Below are positions 55,535 to 63,515 of a DNA stretch of 64,000 nucleotides, piece by piece. Under the pieces are notes generated by a model. The model ran no database searches. It was not told the DNA's origin and saw only the letters and a program-made list of their open reading frames with translations. The position numbers and the translations under genes are program-made. The stretch is from Lentzea albida (GTDB lineage Bacteria > Actinomycetota > Actinomycetes > Mycobacteriales > Pseudonocardiaceae), in NCBI RefSeq assembly GCF_900111005.1, contig NZ_FOFV01000002.1:248001-312000 (forward strand), read 5' to 3'. The stretch's first letter is position 1; each line of letters begins with the position of its first letter.

Positions 55535-55565
55535 TGCAAGGTCTTGCCTATTGCAAGATCTTTGC
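55535..55565. promoter_or_regulatory. Nested GCAAG/CTTGC dyads (candidate metal-responsive operator)
   Basis: Two direct copies of GCAAG-N2-CTT(T)GC begin at 55536 and 55553; the inner arms also form TCTTGC-N5-GCAAGA (55542-55558). The second copy read from 55552, TTGCAA-GATCT-TTGC, resembles the Streptomyces nickel regulator Nur box (tTGCaa-N5-ttGCAA). It lies between the His-rich gene start (55496) and the importer start (55609). Confidence 0.5.
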
Positions 55566-55608
55566 TGTTAGCTGCACCAGGCAACACGGACACCTGGGGA
55601 GGAACTGG

Positions 55609-57174
55609 ATGCGGCGCGCGGCTCTGCTGGCCCTCGTTCTGCTGGCGGGGTGCACGTCCCCCGACGGCGAGACCACCGCACCGGCGACGTCGATCGTCAT
55701 CGGCGCGGGCAGCGAACCCGAGAACCTCAACCCCGTGCTCGGCTACGCCCCCGACGGAGCCGCGAAGATCTTCGACGGGCTGGTCGCGCGGGACGCCTCA
55801 CTGGCGCTCAAGCCCGCGCTGGCGACCGAGCTGCCCACGGCGTCCGCGGACGGCCTGACGTGGACGGCCAAGCTGCGCAAGGACATCACGTTCTCCGACG
55901 GCACCCCGCTCACCGCGGACGACGTCGTGTTCACCTACAGGTCCGTGCTGGACAAGAAGGTGAACTCCACGATCGCCTCCCGGTTCGACGCGCTGGCCGG
56001 GGTCACGGCGAAAGACCCGGCCACGGTGGAGTTCACGCTCTCCTACCCCTACGCGCCTTTCGCGCAGCAGCTCGCGCTCGGCATCGTGCCCGCCGCGAAG
56101 CTCAAGGACGCGGACATCAACAGCGCGCCGTTCAACACCGCGCCCGTCGGCACCGGCCCGTACACGGTCGAGACGTGGCGCAAGGGCGACCGGATGGTGT
56201 TGAAGGCCAACGAGAAGTACTGGGGCGGCGCTCCCGCGATCAAGTCCGTGACCGTGGTCTTCGTGCCGGACGACAACGCCCGCGCGATCCGCATGGCCGC
56301 CGGCGAGTTCGACGGCACGGTGCTGCCGCCCAAGCTCGCGCAGACGTACAAGGACAGGTCCGGCTACAAGATCGTGCAGAACCCGTCCGCCGACTACCGC
56401 GGTCTCGGCATCCCGTCCGAACTGCCGTTCACCTCGACGCCGGAGGTGCGCCGCGCGATCAACCTCGGCATCAACCGCCAGGCCATGATCGACGCCGTGC
56501 TGGCGGGCTCCGGCAAGCCCGCGTCCACGCCGATCTCGCCGTACCTGAAGGACTGGTACGACGAGGGTTCCGCGTTCCGCTACGACGTCGCCGAGGCCGA
56601 GCGGCTGCTCGACGCGGCCGGCTGGCGCAAGGGCGCGGACGGCAAGCGCGCCAAGGACGGCCAGCTCGCGAAGCTGCCCGTGCTCTACCCCGCTCCGGAC
56701 GTGCTGCGCAAGGAACTGGCCCTCGCCACGGCGTCCGACATCGCGAAGCTCGGCGTCGACGCGCCCGTCGAGGCCACGACGTTCGACATCATGCTGCAGC
56801 GCCGCGAAGAGGCTGCGGCGGTGTGGGGCGGCGGCGACCCGTACGACCCGGACACGGCCGCCTACACGTTGCTGCACAGCAGGTACGCGGGCCAGGCGGG
56901 CTACGTGAACATGACGCTCTACAAGAACTCCACTGTGGACACGGCGCTCGACACCGCGCGCCGCAGCCTCGACCCGGCGGCCCGCAAGAAGGCCTACGAC
57001 GAGTTCCAGAAGGCGTACTCGGCCGACCCCGGCTGGGCGTTCCTCGTCTTCCTCGACCACACCTACGTGCTGCGCGACAGGTGGAACGGCCAGGAGACGC
57101 AGGTCGAGCCGCACGACCACGGCCTCGTGCACGCCGTGTGGTGGAACCTCGAGCGCTGGACACCGAAGTCGTGA
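55609..57174 (+). CDS. Nik/Dpp-type ABC transporter substrate-binding lipoprotein
   Basis: 521 residues of the SBP_5 (peptide/nickel) family. The lipobox LLAGC gives lipidated Cys15; the mature domain has IVIGAGSEPENLNPVLGY, the SDGTPLTADDVVFTYRSV motif and NTAPVGTGPYTVETW. The C-terminus carries an EPHDHGLVH segment with three His, which could contribute to metal binding. ATG at 55609, preceded by GGGGAGGA. It heads a complete five-gene importer with overlapping start and stop codons. Ligand may be nickel, a metal chelate or a peptide. Confidence 0.9.
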   Translation: MRRAALLALVLLAGCTSPDGETTAPATSIVIGAGSEPENLNPVLGYAPDGAAKIFDGLVARDASLALKPALATELPTASADGLTWTAKLRKDITFSDGTPLTADDVVFTYRSVLDKKVNSTIASRFDALAGVTAKDPATVEFTLSYPYAPFAQQLALGIVPAAKLKDADINSAPFNTAPVGTGPYTVETWRKGDRMVLKANEKYWGGAPAIKSVTVVFVPDDNARAIRMAAGEFDGTVLPPKLAQTYKDRSGYKIVQNPSADYRGLGIPSELPFTSTPEVRRAINLGINRQAMIDAVLAGSGKPASTPISPYLKDWYDEGSAFRYDVAEAERLLDAAGWRKGADGKRAKDGQLAKLPVLYPAPDVLRKELALATASDIAKLGVDAPVEATTFDIMLQRREEAAAVWGGGDPYDPDTAAYTLLHSRYAGQAGYVNMTLYKNSTVDTALDTARRSLDPAARKKAYDEFQKAYSADPGWAFLVFLDHTYVLRDRWNGQETQVEPHDHGLVHAVWWNLERWTPKS

Positions 57175-58181
57175 CCAACGCCCACCCCGGACCCGCCACG
57201 CGCGGCACCGCACGCTCGATCGGCCGGATCGCCCTGCGGCGGCTGGCCTTCGCGGTCCCGGTGCTGCTCGTGGTCAGCTTCGCGCTGTTCGTGCTGGCGA
57301 AGGCCAGCCCGTTCGACCCCGTCGAGCGCTACTTCGGCGTCCGGATCATCGGCGCCTCGCCCGAACGCGTCGCCCAGCTGCGCGAGAACTGGGGTGTCGA
57401 CGAACCGGTCGTCGCCCAGTACTGGGCCTGGCTGACGCACGCGGTCACCGGCGACCTCGGCGACTCGCTGTCGTTGCAGCAACCCGTGTCCGCGGTGATC
57501 GGCGACCGTCTCGGGTGGACGGTTCTGCTGGTGTCGGTCGGTTTCGCGCTGGCGCTGGTGCTCGGGCTGCTGCTGGGCACGCTGGCCGCGTGGCGGCAGG
57601 GTTCGTGGCTCGACCGGTCGATCACCGGCAGCTGCTACGCGCTGGAGGCCGCCCCCGTCTTCTGGCTCGGTCTCGCCGTGCTCTACGTCTTCGCGCTGCA
57701 ACTGCGGTGGCTGCCCGGCGGTGGCGTGACGACCGGCTCCGAACCGCCGTCGGTCGGCGGGGTCGCGCTCCACATGGTGCTGCCGGTGACCGTGCTGGCC
57801 ATATCGCAGGCGCCGTGGTTCGTGTTGTTCGTGCGGCAGAACCTGCTGGAGTCGTTCACGCAGGACCACGTGATCGGTGCGCGCTCCCGCGGATTGCCGG
57901 ACCACCTCGTGGTGTCGGGGCACGCGCTGCGCACCTCGCTGCTGCCGTTCCTCACGTTGCTCGGCGCCCGGCTGCCGGAGCTGATCACCGGCGCGTTGCT
58001 GGTGGAGACGGTGTTCTCGTGGCCGGGCATCGCGCGGGCGACCGTGGAGGCCGCGCTGAACGTCGACTTCGCGCTGCTCGGCGCGCTGACCGTGATGGCG
58101 ACGGGCGTGGTGCTGCTGGGCAACCTGCTGGCCGATGTCCTGTACGCGCTGGCCGACCCGAGGGTGGCGCTCGATGGCTGA
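57171..58181 (+). CDS. ABC transporter permease (NikB/DppB-like)
   Basis: A 336-residue permease with about six helices. An N-terminal RRLAFAVPVLLVVSFALFVL helix, the large extracytoplasmic loop typical of DppB/NikB, and the EAA region GARSRGLPDHLVVSGHALRTSLLP are present. GTG start overlaps the binding-protein stop (GTGA). It forms the translocation channel with the next permease. Confidence 0.92.
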   Translation: MTNAHPGPATRGTARSIGRIALRRLAFAVPVLLVVSFALFVLAKASPFDPVERYFGVRIIGASPERVAQLRENWGVDEPVVAQYWAWLTHAVTGDLGDSLSLQQPVSAVIGDRLGWTVLLVSVGFALALVLGLLLGTLAAWRQGSWLDRSITGSCYALEAAPVFWLGLAVLYVFALQLRWLPGGGVTTGSEPPSVGGVALHMVLPVTVLAISQAPWFVLFVRQNLLESFTQDHVIGARSRGLPDHLVVSGHALRTSLLPFLTLLGARLPELITGALLVETVFSWPGIARATVEAALNVDFALLGALTVMATGVVLLGNLLADVLYALADPRVALDG

Positions 58182-59058
58182 CCTGACCTGGCGTCCCGCT
58201 CCGCGCAGCCGCCTCACCGCGGCCAGTCCCCCGCGCTCGCCGAAGTGGCGTCTGCTGCCGTCCGCGGTCGTCCTCGGCGTCGTCGCGGTGACAGTCCTTG
58301 TCGTACCGCTGTTCGTGGAGCTGAACGAGCAGTACGTCGACCTCGCGATCGCCAACCGGCCGCCGTCCGCCGCGCACCTGTTCGGCACCGACGAACTGGG
58401 CCGCGACGTGCTGCTGCGCTGCGTCTACGCGCTGAGGGTGTCGCTCACGGTCGGTGTGGTCGCCGCGGTGATCTCGGCGGTCGCGGGCACGGCCGTCGGC
58501 GCGCTGGCCGGGTCGATCGGCGGCTGGTTCGACCGGATCGTGATGCGCGTGGTCGACGCGATCGCCTCGGTGCCGCACCTGCTGCTGGGCATCGTGATCG
58601 TCGCGATCCTGCGGCCGAGCCTGTCCGCCGTGATCATCTCGATCGCCCTGACGCACTGGCTCACCGCCGCCCGGATCGTGCGGTCGGAGGTGTTGTCGTT
58701 GCGCACCAGGCCGTTCATCGACGCGGCGATCATGGGCGGGGCGACGCGCCTGCAGGTCATGACCCGGCACCTGCTGCCGAACGTCGCCCCGCAGGTCCTG
58801 CTCGCCACCACGCTGATGGTCCCGCACGCGGTGTGGCACGAGACGGCGCTGTCGTTCCTGGGCCTCGGCCTTCCCCCGCACGCGGCCAGCATCGGCAACA
58901 TGATCAACGACGCCCAGCGCTCGCTGCTGATCGGTGGCTGGTGGATGTCGCTGGCGCCCGGCCTGCTGCTGATCGTCACGACGCTCGCCGTGTCCGGCGT
59001 GAGCGGTGTGTGGCGGGACCGGCTGAACCCCAAGCGGCGCACGGAGTTGACGTGGTGA
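58174..59058 (+). CDS. ABC transporter permease (NikC/DppC-like)
   Basis: A 294-residue permease. After one N-terminal helix comes HLFGTDELGRDVLLR, the DppC/NikC signature, then five helices and the EAA loop GGATRLQVMTRHLLPNVAP. ATG at 58174 overlaps the previous stop by eight bases. Second half of the channel. Confidence 0.92.
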   Translation: MADLTWRPAPRSRLTAASPPRSPKWRLLPSAVVLGVVAVTVLVVPLFVELNEQYVDLAIANRPPSAAHLFGTDELGRDVLLRCVYALRVSLTVGVVAAVISAVAGTAVGALAGSIGGWFDRIVMRVVDAIASVPHLLLGIVIVAILRPSLSAVIISIALTHWLTAARIVRSEVLSLRTRPFIDAAIMGGATRLQVMTRHLLPNVAPQVLLATTLMVPHAVWHETALSFLGLGLPPHAASIGNMINDAQRSLLIGGWWMSLAPGLLLIVTTLAVSGVSGVWRDRLNPKRRTELTW

Positions 59059-59954
59059 ACCTGGAGATCGACCGGGTGTCGGTGCGGTTCGCGCTCAAGG
59101 GCGCGACCGTGCAGGCCGTGAACGACGTGTCGCTGCGCATCCGGCCCGGCGAGTGCGTGGCGCTGGTCGGCGAGAGCGGCTGCGGCAAGACCGTGCTGGC
59201 GAGCGCGCTGCTCGGGTTCCTGCCCGGCAACGCCGAGACCAGCGGCAGCGCGCGGCTCGGGGACGTCGACCTGCTCGCGGCAACCGACCACGAGCTCGCG
59301 ACGACCGTGCGCGGCCGGAAGATCGGCCTCATCCCGCAGAGCCCGGCCAGCCACCTCACGCCCGTCCGCACCGCGCGGTCGCAGCTCGAAGAGACCGCGA
59401 AGGTCCTGGGCGGAGACGCGGGGAAAGCCGCCGAACGAGCGGGGCTCCTGCCCGAGCACCTCGACCGCTACCCGCACGAGCTGTCCGGCGGCATGGCGCA
59501 ACGGGTCGCGAACGCCCTGGCGCTCGTCGGCAACCCGCCGTTGCTGATCGCCGACGAACCGACCACCGGCCTCGACCGCGATCTCGTTGACGGGCTGCTG
59601 GACGAGTTCCGCCGGCTCGTCGACGACGGGCACGCCGTCCTGCTGATCACGCACGACCTGGCGGCGGCGCACAGGGTCGCCGACCGGATCGCGGTGATGT
59701 ACGCGGGCCGGATCGTCGAGGTCGGCCCGGCGCACGAGGTGCTCGACCGCGCGAAGCACCCCTACGCCCGAGGCCTCGCCAACGCCCTGCCGGAACGCGA
59801 CTTCCTGCCGATCCCCGGCCAGCCGCCCCTGCTCACCGACCTGCCCGCGGGCTGCGCGTTCGCCCCGCGCTGCGAGCAGGCCACCGCGATCTGCGAGGAC
59901 CGCCCCGTGCTGACCGACGACCCGCACGCCGTCGCGTGCCACCGCCCGTGCTGA
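59055..59954 (+). CDS. ABC transporter ATP-binding protein (NikD/DppD-like)
   Basis: 299 residues. Walker A GESGCGKTV, signature ELSGGMAQRV, Walker B LLIADEPTTGLD, H-loop ITHDLAAAH. The C-terminal extension has the cysteine-rich motif GCAFAPRCEQA with two later cysteines, as in OppD/DppD ATPases. GTG at 59055 overlaps the permease stop; an adjacent GTG at 59052 is equally placed. Energises the importer. Confidence 0.92.
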   Translation: MNLEIDRVSVRFALKGATVQAVNDVSLRIRPGECVALVGESGCGKTVLASALLGFLPGNAETSGSARLGDVDLLAATDHELATTVRGRKIGLIPQSPASHLTPVRTARSQLEETAKVLGGDAGKAAERAGLLPEHLDRYPHELSGGMAQRVANALALVGNPPLLIADEPTTGLDRDLVDGLLDEFRRLVDDGHAVLLITHDLAAAHRVADRIAVMYAGRIVEVGPAHEVLDRAKHPYARGLANALPERDFLPIPGQPPLLTDLPAGCAFAPRCEQATAICEDRPVLTDDPHAVACHRPC

Positions 59955-60556
59955 CCGCGAAGGACGTCACCGCCGGGTACAGCGCCCCGGTGATCACCGA
60001 CGTCAGCCTCACCGTCGCACCGGGACAGACCGTCGGCCTCGCCGGGCCGAGCGGCTCCGGCAAGTCCACTTTGGCCCGCGTGCTCGCGTTGCTGCACAAG
60101 CCGTTCGCCGGAACGGTGGAGATCGACGGCGAGACGGTCACCGGGTTCCGGTTCCAGGCTCGGCAGCGCACGAAGATCGGCGTGCTGTTCCAGCAGCCGA
60201 GGCTGTCGGTCGACCCGCGCTTCACCCTGCGCCGGGCGATCGCCGAGCCGCTGAAGGACCAGGACCGCGTCGGCGAGCTGGCCGACCTGGTGATGCTGAC
60301 CGACGACCTGCTGGGCCGCCGTCCGCACGAGGTGAGCGACGGCCAGTTGCAACGCGCCTGCCTCGCCCGCGCGCTCGCGCTGGACCCGCGCTACCTGATC
60401 TGCGACGAGATGACGACGATGCTCGACGCCTCCACGACGGCGGCGCTGGTCGGTGTGATCCGCGCCTACCAGGAGCGGACCGGCGCGGGCGTGCTCGCGA
60501 TCTCGCACGACGCCACGCTGCTGAACCGGTGGGCGGACGAGACCGTCAGGCTTTGA
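59948..60556 (+). CDS. ABC transporter ATP-binding protein (NikE/DppF-like)
   Basis: About 202 residues. Walker A GPSGSGKST, Walker B YLICDEMTTMLDAS and H-loop ISHDATLL are complete, but the signature reads EVSDGQLQRA instead of LSGGQ. It lacks the usual long C-terminal tail and is shorter than DppF or OppF. GTG at 59948 overlaps the preceding stop; a GTG at 59936 is also possible. Its end overlaps the convergent sortase gene by 11 bases. Confidence 0.88.
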   Translation: MLTAKDVTAGYSAPVITDVSLTVAPGQTVGLAGPSGSGKSTLARVLALLHKPFAGTVEIDGETVTGFRFQARQRTKIGVLFQQPRLSVDPRFTLRRAIAEPLKDQDRVGELADLVMLTDDLLGRRPHEVSDGQLQRACLARALALDPRYLICDEMTTMLDASTTAALVGVIRAYQERTGAGVLAISHDATLLNRWADETVRL

Positions 60557-61070
60557 GGACCGCGTCCACGATGATGTTGTCGCGGTAGCTGCCCGCGACC
60601 CGGTCGAACTCGCCGCCGCACGTCACGAGCCGCAGCTCCGACAACGGCGTCGGCCCGTACACGGCGGCGGTCGGGAACAGGGTCTTCTCGGTCGTGTGCG
60701 TGCCGCTCACGACGAACGTGAGCCTGCTGCCGTCCTCGCGCTCGACCAGCACCTCGGCGCCGGGCTGCAGCTCGGGCAGCCGGAAGAACACCCCGGGCCC
60801 GGTCTTCGAGTCGACGTGTCCCGCGATCACCGCCGGCCCCCGGTCCCCCGGCGCGACGCCCTTGGCGAACCACCCGGCCTTGTCGGCGCGGGTCGGCGGT
60901 TCCAACGCCCCCGAGGAGTCCACGTCCAGCGACTCCAGCTTCGTCTCGACGCCGATCGACGGGATCAGCACCGTCACCGGCTCCGGCGCCTCGTCACCAC
61001 CGGGTCCCTTGACCACGTAGATCAGCGTGACCACGATCGCCGCTCCCATCAGGAGCTTGGCCTTGGCCAT
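60546..61070 (-). CDS. Class F sortase
   Basis: A 174-residue transpeptidase with an N-terminal membrane anchor (about residues 6-20) and the sortase barrel. Catalytic His85 (AGHVDS), Cys151 (LVTCGG) and Arg163 (SYRDN) are all present. Sortases attach proteins with a C-terminal sorting signal to the cell wall; class F enzymes are typical of actinobacteria. Its start overlaps the stop of the DUF4397 gene by one base (TGATG), so the DUF4397 protein may be its substrate. Confidence 0.92.
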   Translation of the reverse strand: MAKAKLLMGAAIVVTLIYVVKGPGGDEAPEPVTVLIPSIGVETKLESLDVDSSGALEPPTRADKAGWFAKGVAPGDRGPAVIAGHVDSKTGPGVFFRLPELQPGAEVLVEREDGSRLTFVVSGTHTTEKTLFPTAAVYGPTPLSELRLVTCGGEFDRVAGSYRDNIIVDAVLKA

Positions 61071-61807
61071 CAGCCGAACCGGAACAGCCGGCCGCGCACC
61101 GAGTACATGGCGACGCCCACGATGAGCGTGATCACCAGTGCGGTGAGCCAGTCCCAGCCGCCCGCCATGCCGCCGAACCCGGTCTCCTGACCGCCGCCGG
61201 GCACGACCTCGGCGCTCTTCGCGTCCGTGCGCAGCTCGATCCGCCGGGCGCTGACCAGCAACGAGTAGACGCCACCCGGTTCGATGGTCGCTTCGAGCCG
61301 CGTCGAGTCCTTACCGCGTTGCAGGATCTCCAGCGCGTCGGAGCCGGGCGCCAGTTCGAGGTAGCCGGTCGACGAGTTCGCCTGCACGGCGCGGTGCACG
61401 GACACACCGGCCCGCACCAGGTCCATCTCGGCGTCGCCGCCGTTGATCACGCGCAGCCGGGCCTGCCCGTTCGCGGGGAGGCTGACGTCGTCCTCCAGGA
61501 CCTTCATCGTGGAGGCCAGGTCGACGACCGTGTACGCCTTGCCGGACCCCGCCTGCACCGTGAGCGAGCGCAGCAGCGGGCTGCCGGGCTCGGACATCCG
61601 GAACTCGACGACGTGCTCCCCCGGCTCGACCCGGCGGTAGGTGTCGAGGTCGGCGTAGTCGAGGGTGCCGAGCTTGACCCCGTCGAGCACCGCGTCGACC
61701 CGCGCCTGGTCCTTCGAGAAGTGCCCGAAGCGCAGGTACGTGCCGGTCGCGGCGTGCGCGGGCGTGGCGGATAGCAGCAGCAACAGCACGACGGCGATCA
61801 CTCGCAC
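61070..61807 (-). CDS. DUF4397-domain surface protein, probable sortase substrate
   Basis: 245 residues: signal peptide ending PAHA, DUF4397 domain (GTYLRFGHFSKDQARVDAVL and a second strand-rich half), then a C-terminal GGQETGFGG, a hydrophobic helix (WLTALVITLIVGVAMYS) and a basic tail RGRLFRFG. That order is like a sorting signal, although the motif is not LPxTG. GTG at 61807 with GGGAGGGG upstream. It is coupled to the class F sortase gene. Confidence 0.82.
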   Translation of the reverse strand: MRVIAVVLLLLLSATPAHAATGTYLRFGHFSKDQARVDAVLDGVKLGTLDYADLDTYRRVEPGEHVVEFRMSEPGSPLLRSLTVQAGSGKAYTVVDLASTMKVLEDDVSLPANGQARLRVINGGDAEMDLVRAGVSVHRAVQANSSTGYLELAPGSDALEILQRGKDSTRLEATIEPGGVYSLLVSARRIELRTDAKSAEVVPGGGQETGFGGMAGGWDWLTALVITLIVGVAMYSVRGRLFRFG

Positions 61808-61854
61808 GCGGACCCCTCCCCTCACCGGACGTGCACCAACGATAACTCGGCTGA

Positions 61855-62712
61855 TCACCGTCCGGTGAGGTTCGGCCGGCCTCCCGGATGGCCCACGGTC
61901 GCCCCGGAGGCCTCCACCGCGAGCCTGGCCGCCGCCTCGGGGCCGTCTCCCCGCGTGAGGGCGAACGTCAGCGCCGCGACGAACGCGTCACCACCGCCGG
62001 TCGTGTCGACGACCTCGGCGTCTCCCAGGGGCAACACCAGCTCACCTGAGTCCCACACGAACACGTTGCCCACGTCGTTCACGGCGAACGCGACGAGTTC
62101 GAGGCCCTTCAGGTCGCGCGCCGCCTCCAGCGCGTCGTCCGCGCTCGTGATCTCCCGGCCGGTCAGCAGCTCGGCCTCCTGGTGGTCGGCGCGCACGACG
62201 TGGGCGCACGCCAGCAGTTCGTCTCGCAGCCGTTCGGGGGCGCCGTCGAGCACCACACGCCCGGAGGCCGCCCGCGCCGCCTTGAGAGCGACCTCGGGCC
62301 GTTGCTGGAGCTGCACCACCACGGACCCCGCACGCGCGATGAGGTCCATCGGCAGGTCGTCCTCGCGCAGCAGCACGCCCTCCGGCAGATCTTCGAGGTA
62401 ACGCCAGCCGTCGGCGACGACGTCCACGATCAGCCCGGTCCGGCAGTCCGGCCGCACGACCACACCGCCGGTCGCGATGCCGTCCGCGCCGGCCCGCGCG
62501 AGCAGCCGCGCGCCCGTCTCGTCGTCGCCGACCACACCGACGAGCGCGACCGGCGCGCCCAGCTGGGCCAGGCCGACGGCGATGTTCGCGCCCTTGCCGC
62601 CGAGCACCTCCCGGCGCTCCCGCACGGCAGCCGTGCCACCGGGACCCGGCACCTCGTCCACGACGAGGACCAGGTCCCGCGCGATCTGTCCCACCACCAC
62701 GACGTCGTCCAC
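61855..62712 (-). CDS. PfkB/ribokinase-family sugar kinase
   Basis: A 285-residue carbohydrate kinase. The substrate motif GGKGANIAVGLAQLG is near residue 38 and the ATP/anion-hole motif DTTGGGDAFVAAL, with the catalytic Asp, lies in the last third. Phosphorylates a sugar or nucleoside with ATP; the substrate is not set by sequence. GTG start at 62712. No transporter for a sugar is beside it, though the importer operon lies 1.3 kb away. Confidence 0.9.
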   Translation of the reverse strand: MDDVVVVGQIARDLVLVVDEVPGPGGTAAVRERREVLGGKGANIAVGLAQLGAPVALVGVVGDDETGARLLARAGADGIATGGVVVRPDCRTGLIVDVVADGWRYLEDLPEGVLLREDDLPMDLIARAGSVVVQLQQRPEVALKAARAASGRVVLDGAPERLRDELLACAHVVRADHQEAELLTGREITSADDALEAARDLKGLELVAFAVNDVGNVFVWDSGELVLPLGDAEVVDTTGGGDAFVAALTFALTRGDGPEAAARLAVEASGATVGHPGGRPNLTGR

Positions 62713-62740
62713 GGTCCTGGACTACCCGGCGGCGGCCCGA

Positions 62741-63490
62741 TCAACTCGGCAGAAACCGATCGGTGACGTCGAGGCCGTCCGGCAGCACCCGGAAGAGGTC
62801 GACCGGTGTCCGCTGCGACACCATCTCGCCGCGGTGGGCGCGCTTGAGCTCGTCCCGCGCGACCACGACCCGCTCGCCCGGCGCGGACAGCACGAGGACC
62901 GGCACCGCGCCCTGGGCGACGTGGGCGCCCACCCTGCCCTCGGTGCCGCGCCCGAACGCGAGCACCTTGCCGTAGCGGACGAGGTAGAGCAGGGTCGCAT
63001 CGCCGCGCACGCGCTTGAGCCGCTCCACTTCCCCCGTCTCGTCGTTGCGGCCCCACGTGCCGTGCGATTTCGTCAGCCACCGGTATCCGGTCCACGGCAA
63101 CCCGTGCACGTCCGTCGCGAGCACGGTCCAGCCGGGCCGGAAGTACTTGGCCAGCCGGAGCTTCACGGTCGTCGCGGCGAGGAACTCCGAGTTCTCCCGC
63201 CACGTCCCGCCGAGCTCGAGCCGGTGCGCGTTCTCCTGCACCGCCGGGTCCGGCACGGACCGCTCGTCCAGGCACACCAGGCACCTCGTGCGCCAGCCGG
63301 TGCCGCACGAGCGCGCGGTACCGCACCAGCCGCACTGCCGGATCTGCACCTCCGCGGCACCGGGCCGGTCGTGGACGAGCTTCATCTGGTCCGCCACGAG
63401 CAGCAGACACGGCTCGCACAAAGCACACCACGCGACCTCGGTGACGTCCTTGCGCGACAACCGGGTCGTGCAGTTGATGCACTGCTTCAC
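62741..63490 (-). CDS. Protein with N-terminal Cys clusters, unknown function
   Basis: 249 residues. The first 75 have nine cysteines in CxxC-like pairs (CINC, CALCEPC, CGWC, CLVC), likely binding two or three zincs; the rest looks beta-rich (TVLATDVHGLPWTGYRWL, VLVLSAPGERVVVARDEL) and has no family I recognise. GTG at 63490 preceded by GGGGAGGG. It is 25 bases from the truncated regulator gene, on the same strand. Confidence 0.65.
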   Translation of the reverse strand: MKQCINCTTRLSRKDVTEVAWCALCEPCLLLVADQMKLVHDRPGAAEVQIRQCGWCGTARSCGTGWRTRCLVCLDERSVPDPAVQENAHRLELGGTWRENSEFLAATTVKLRLAKYFRPGWTVLATDVHGLPWTGYRWLTKSHGTWGRNDETGEVERLKRVRGDATLLYLVRYGKVLAFGRGTEGRVGAHVAQGAVPVLVLSAPGERVVVARDELKRAHRGEMVSQRTPVDLFRVLPDGLDVTDRFLPS

Positions 63491-63515
63491 TGTTGCCCTC
63501 CCCTTGCGGGAAAGC

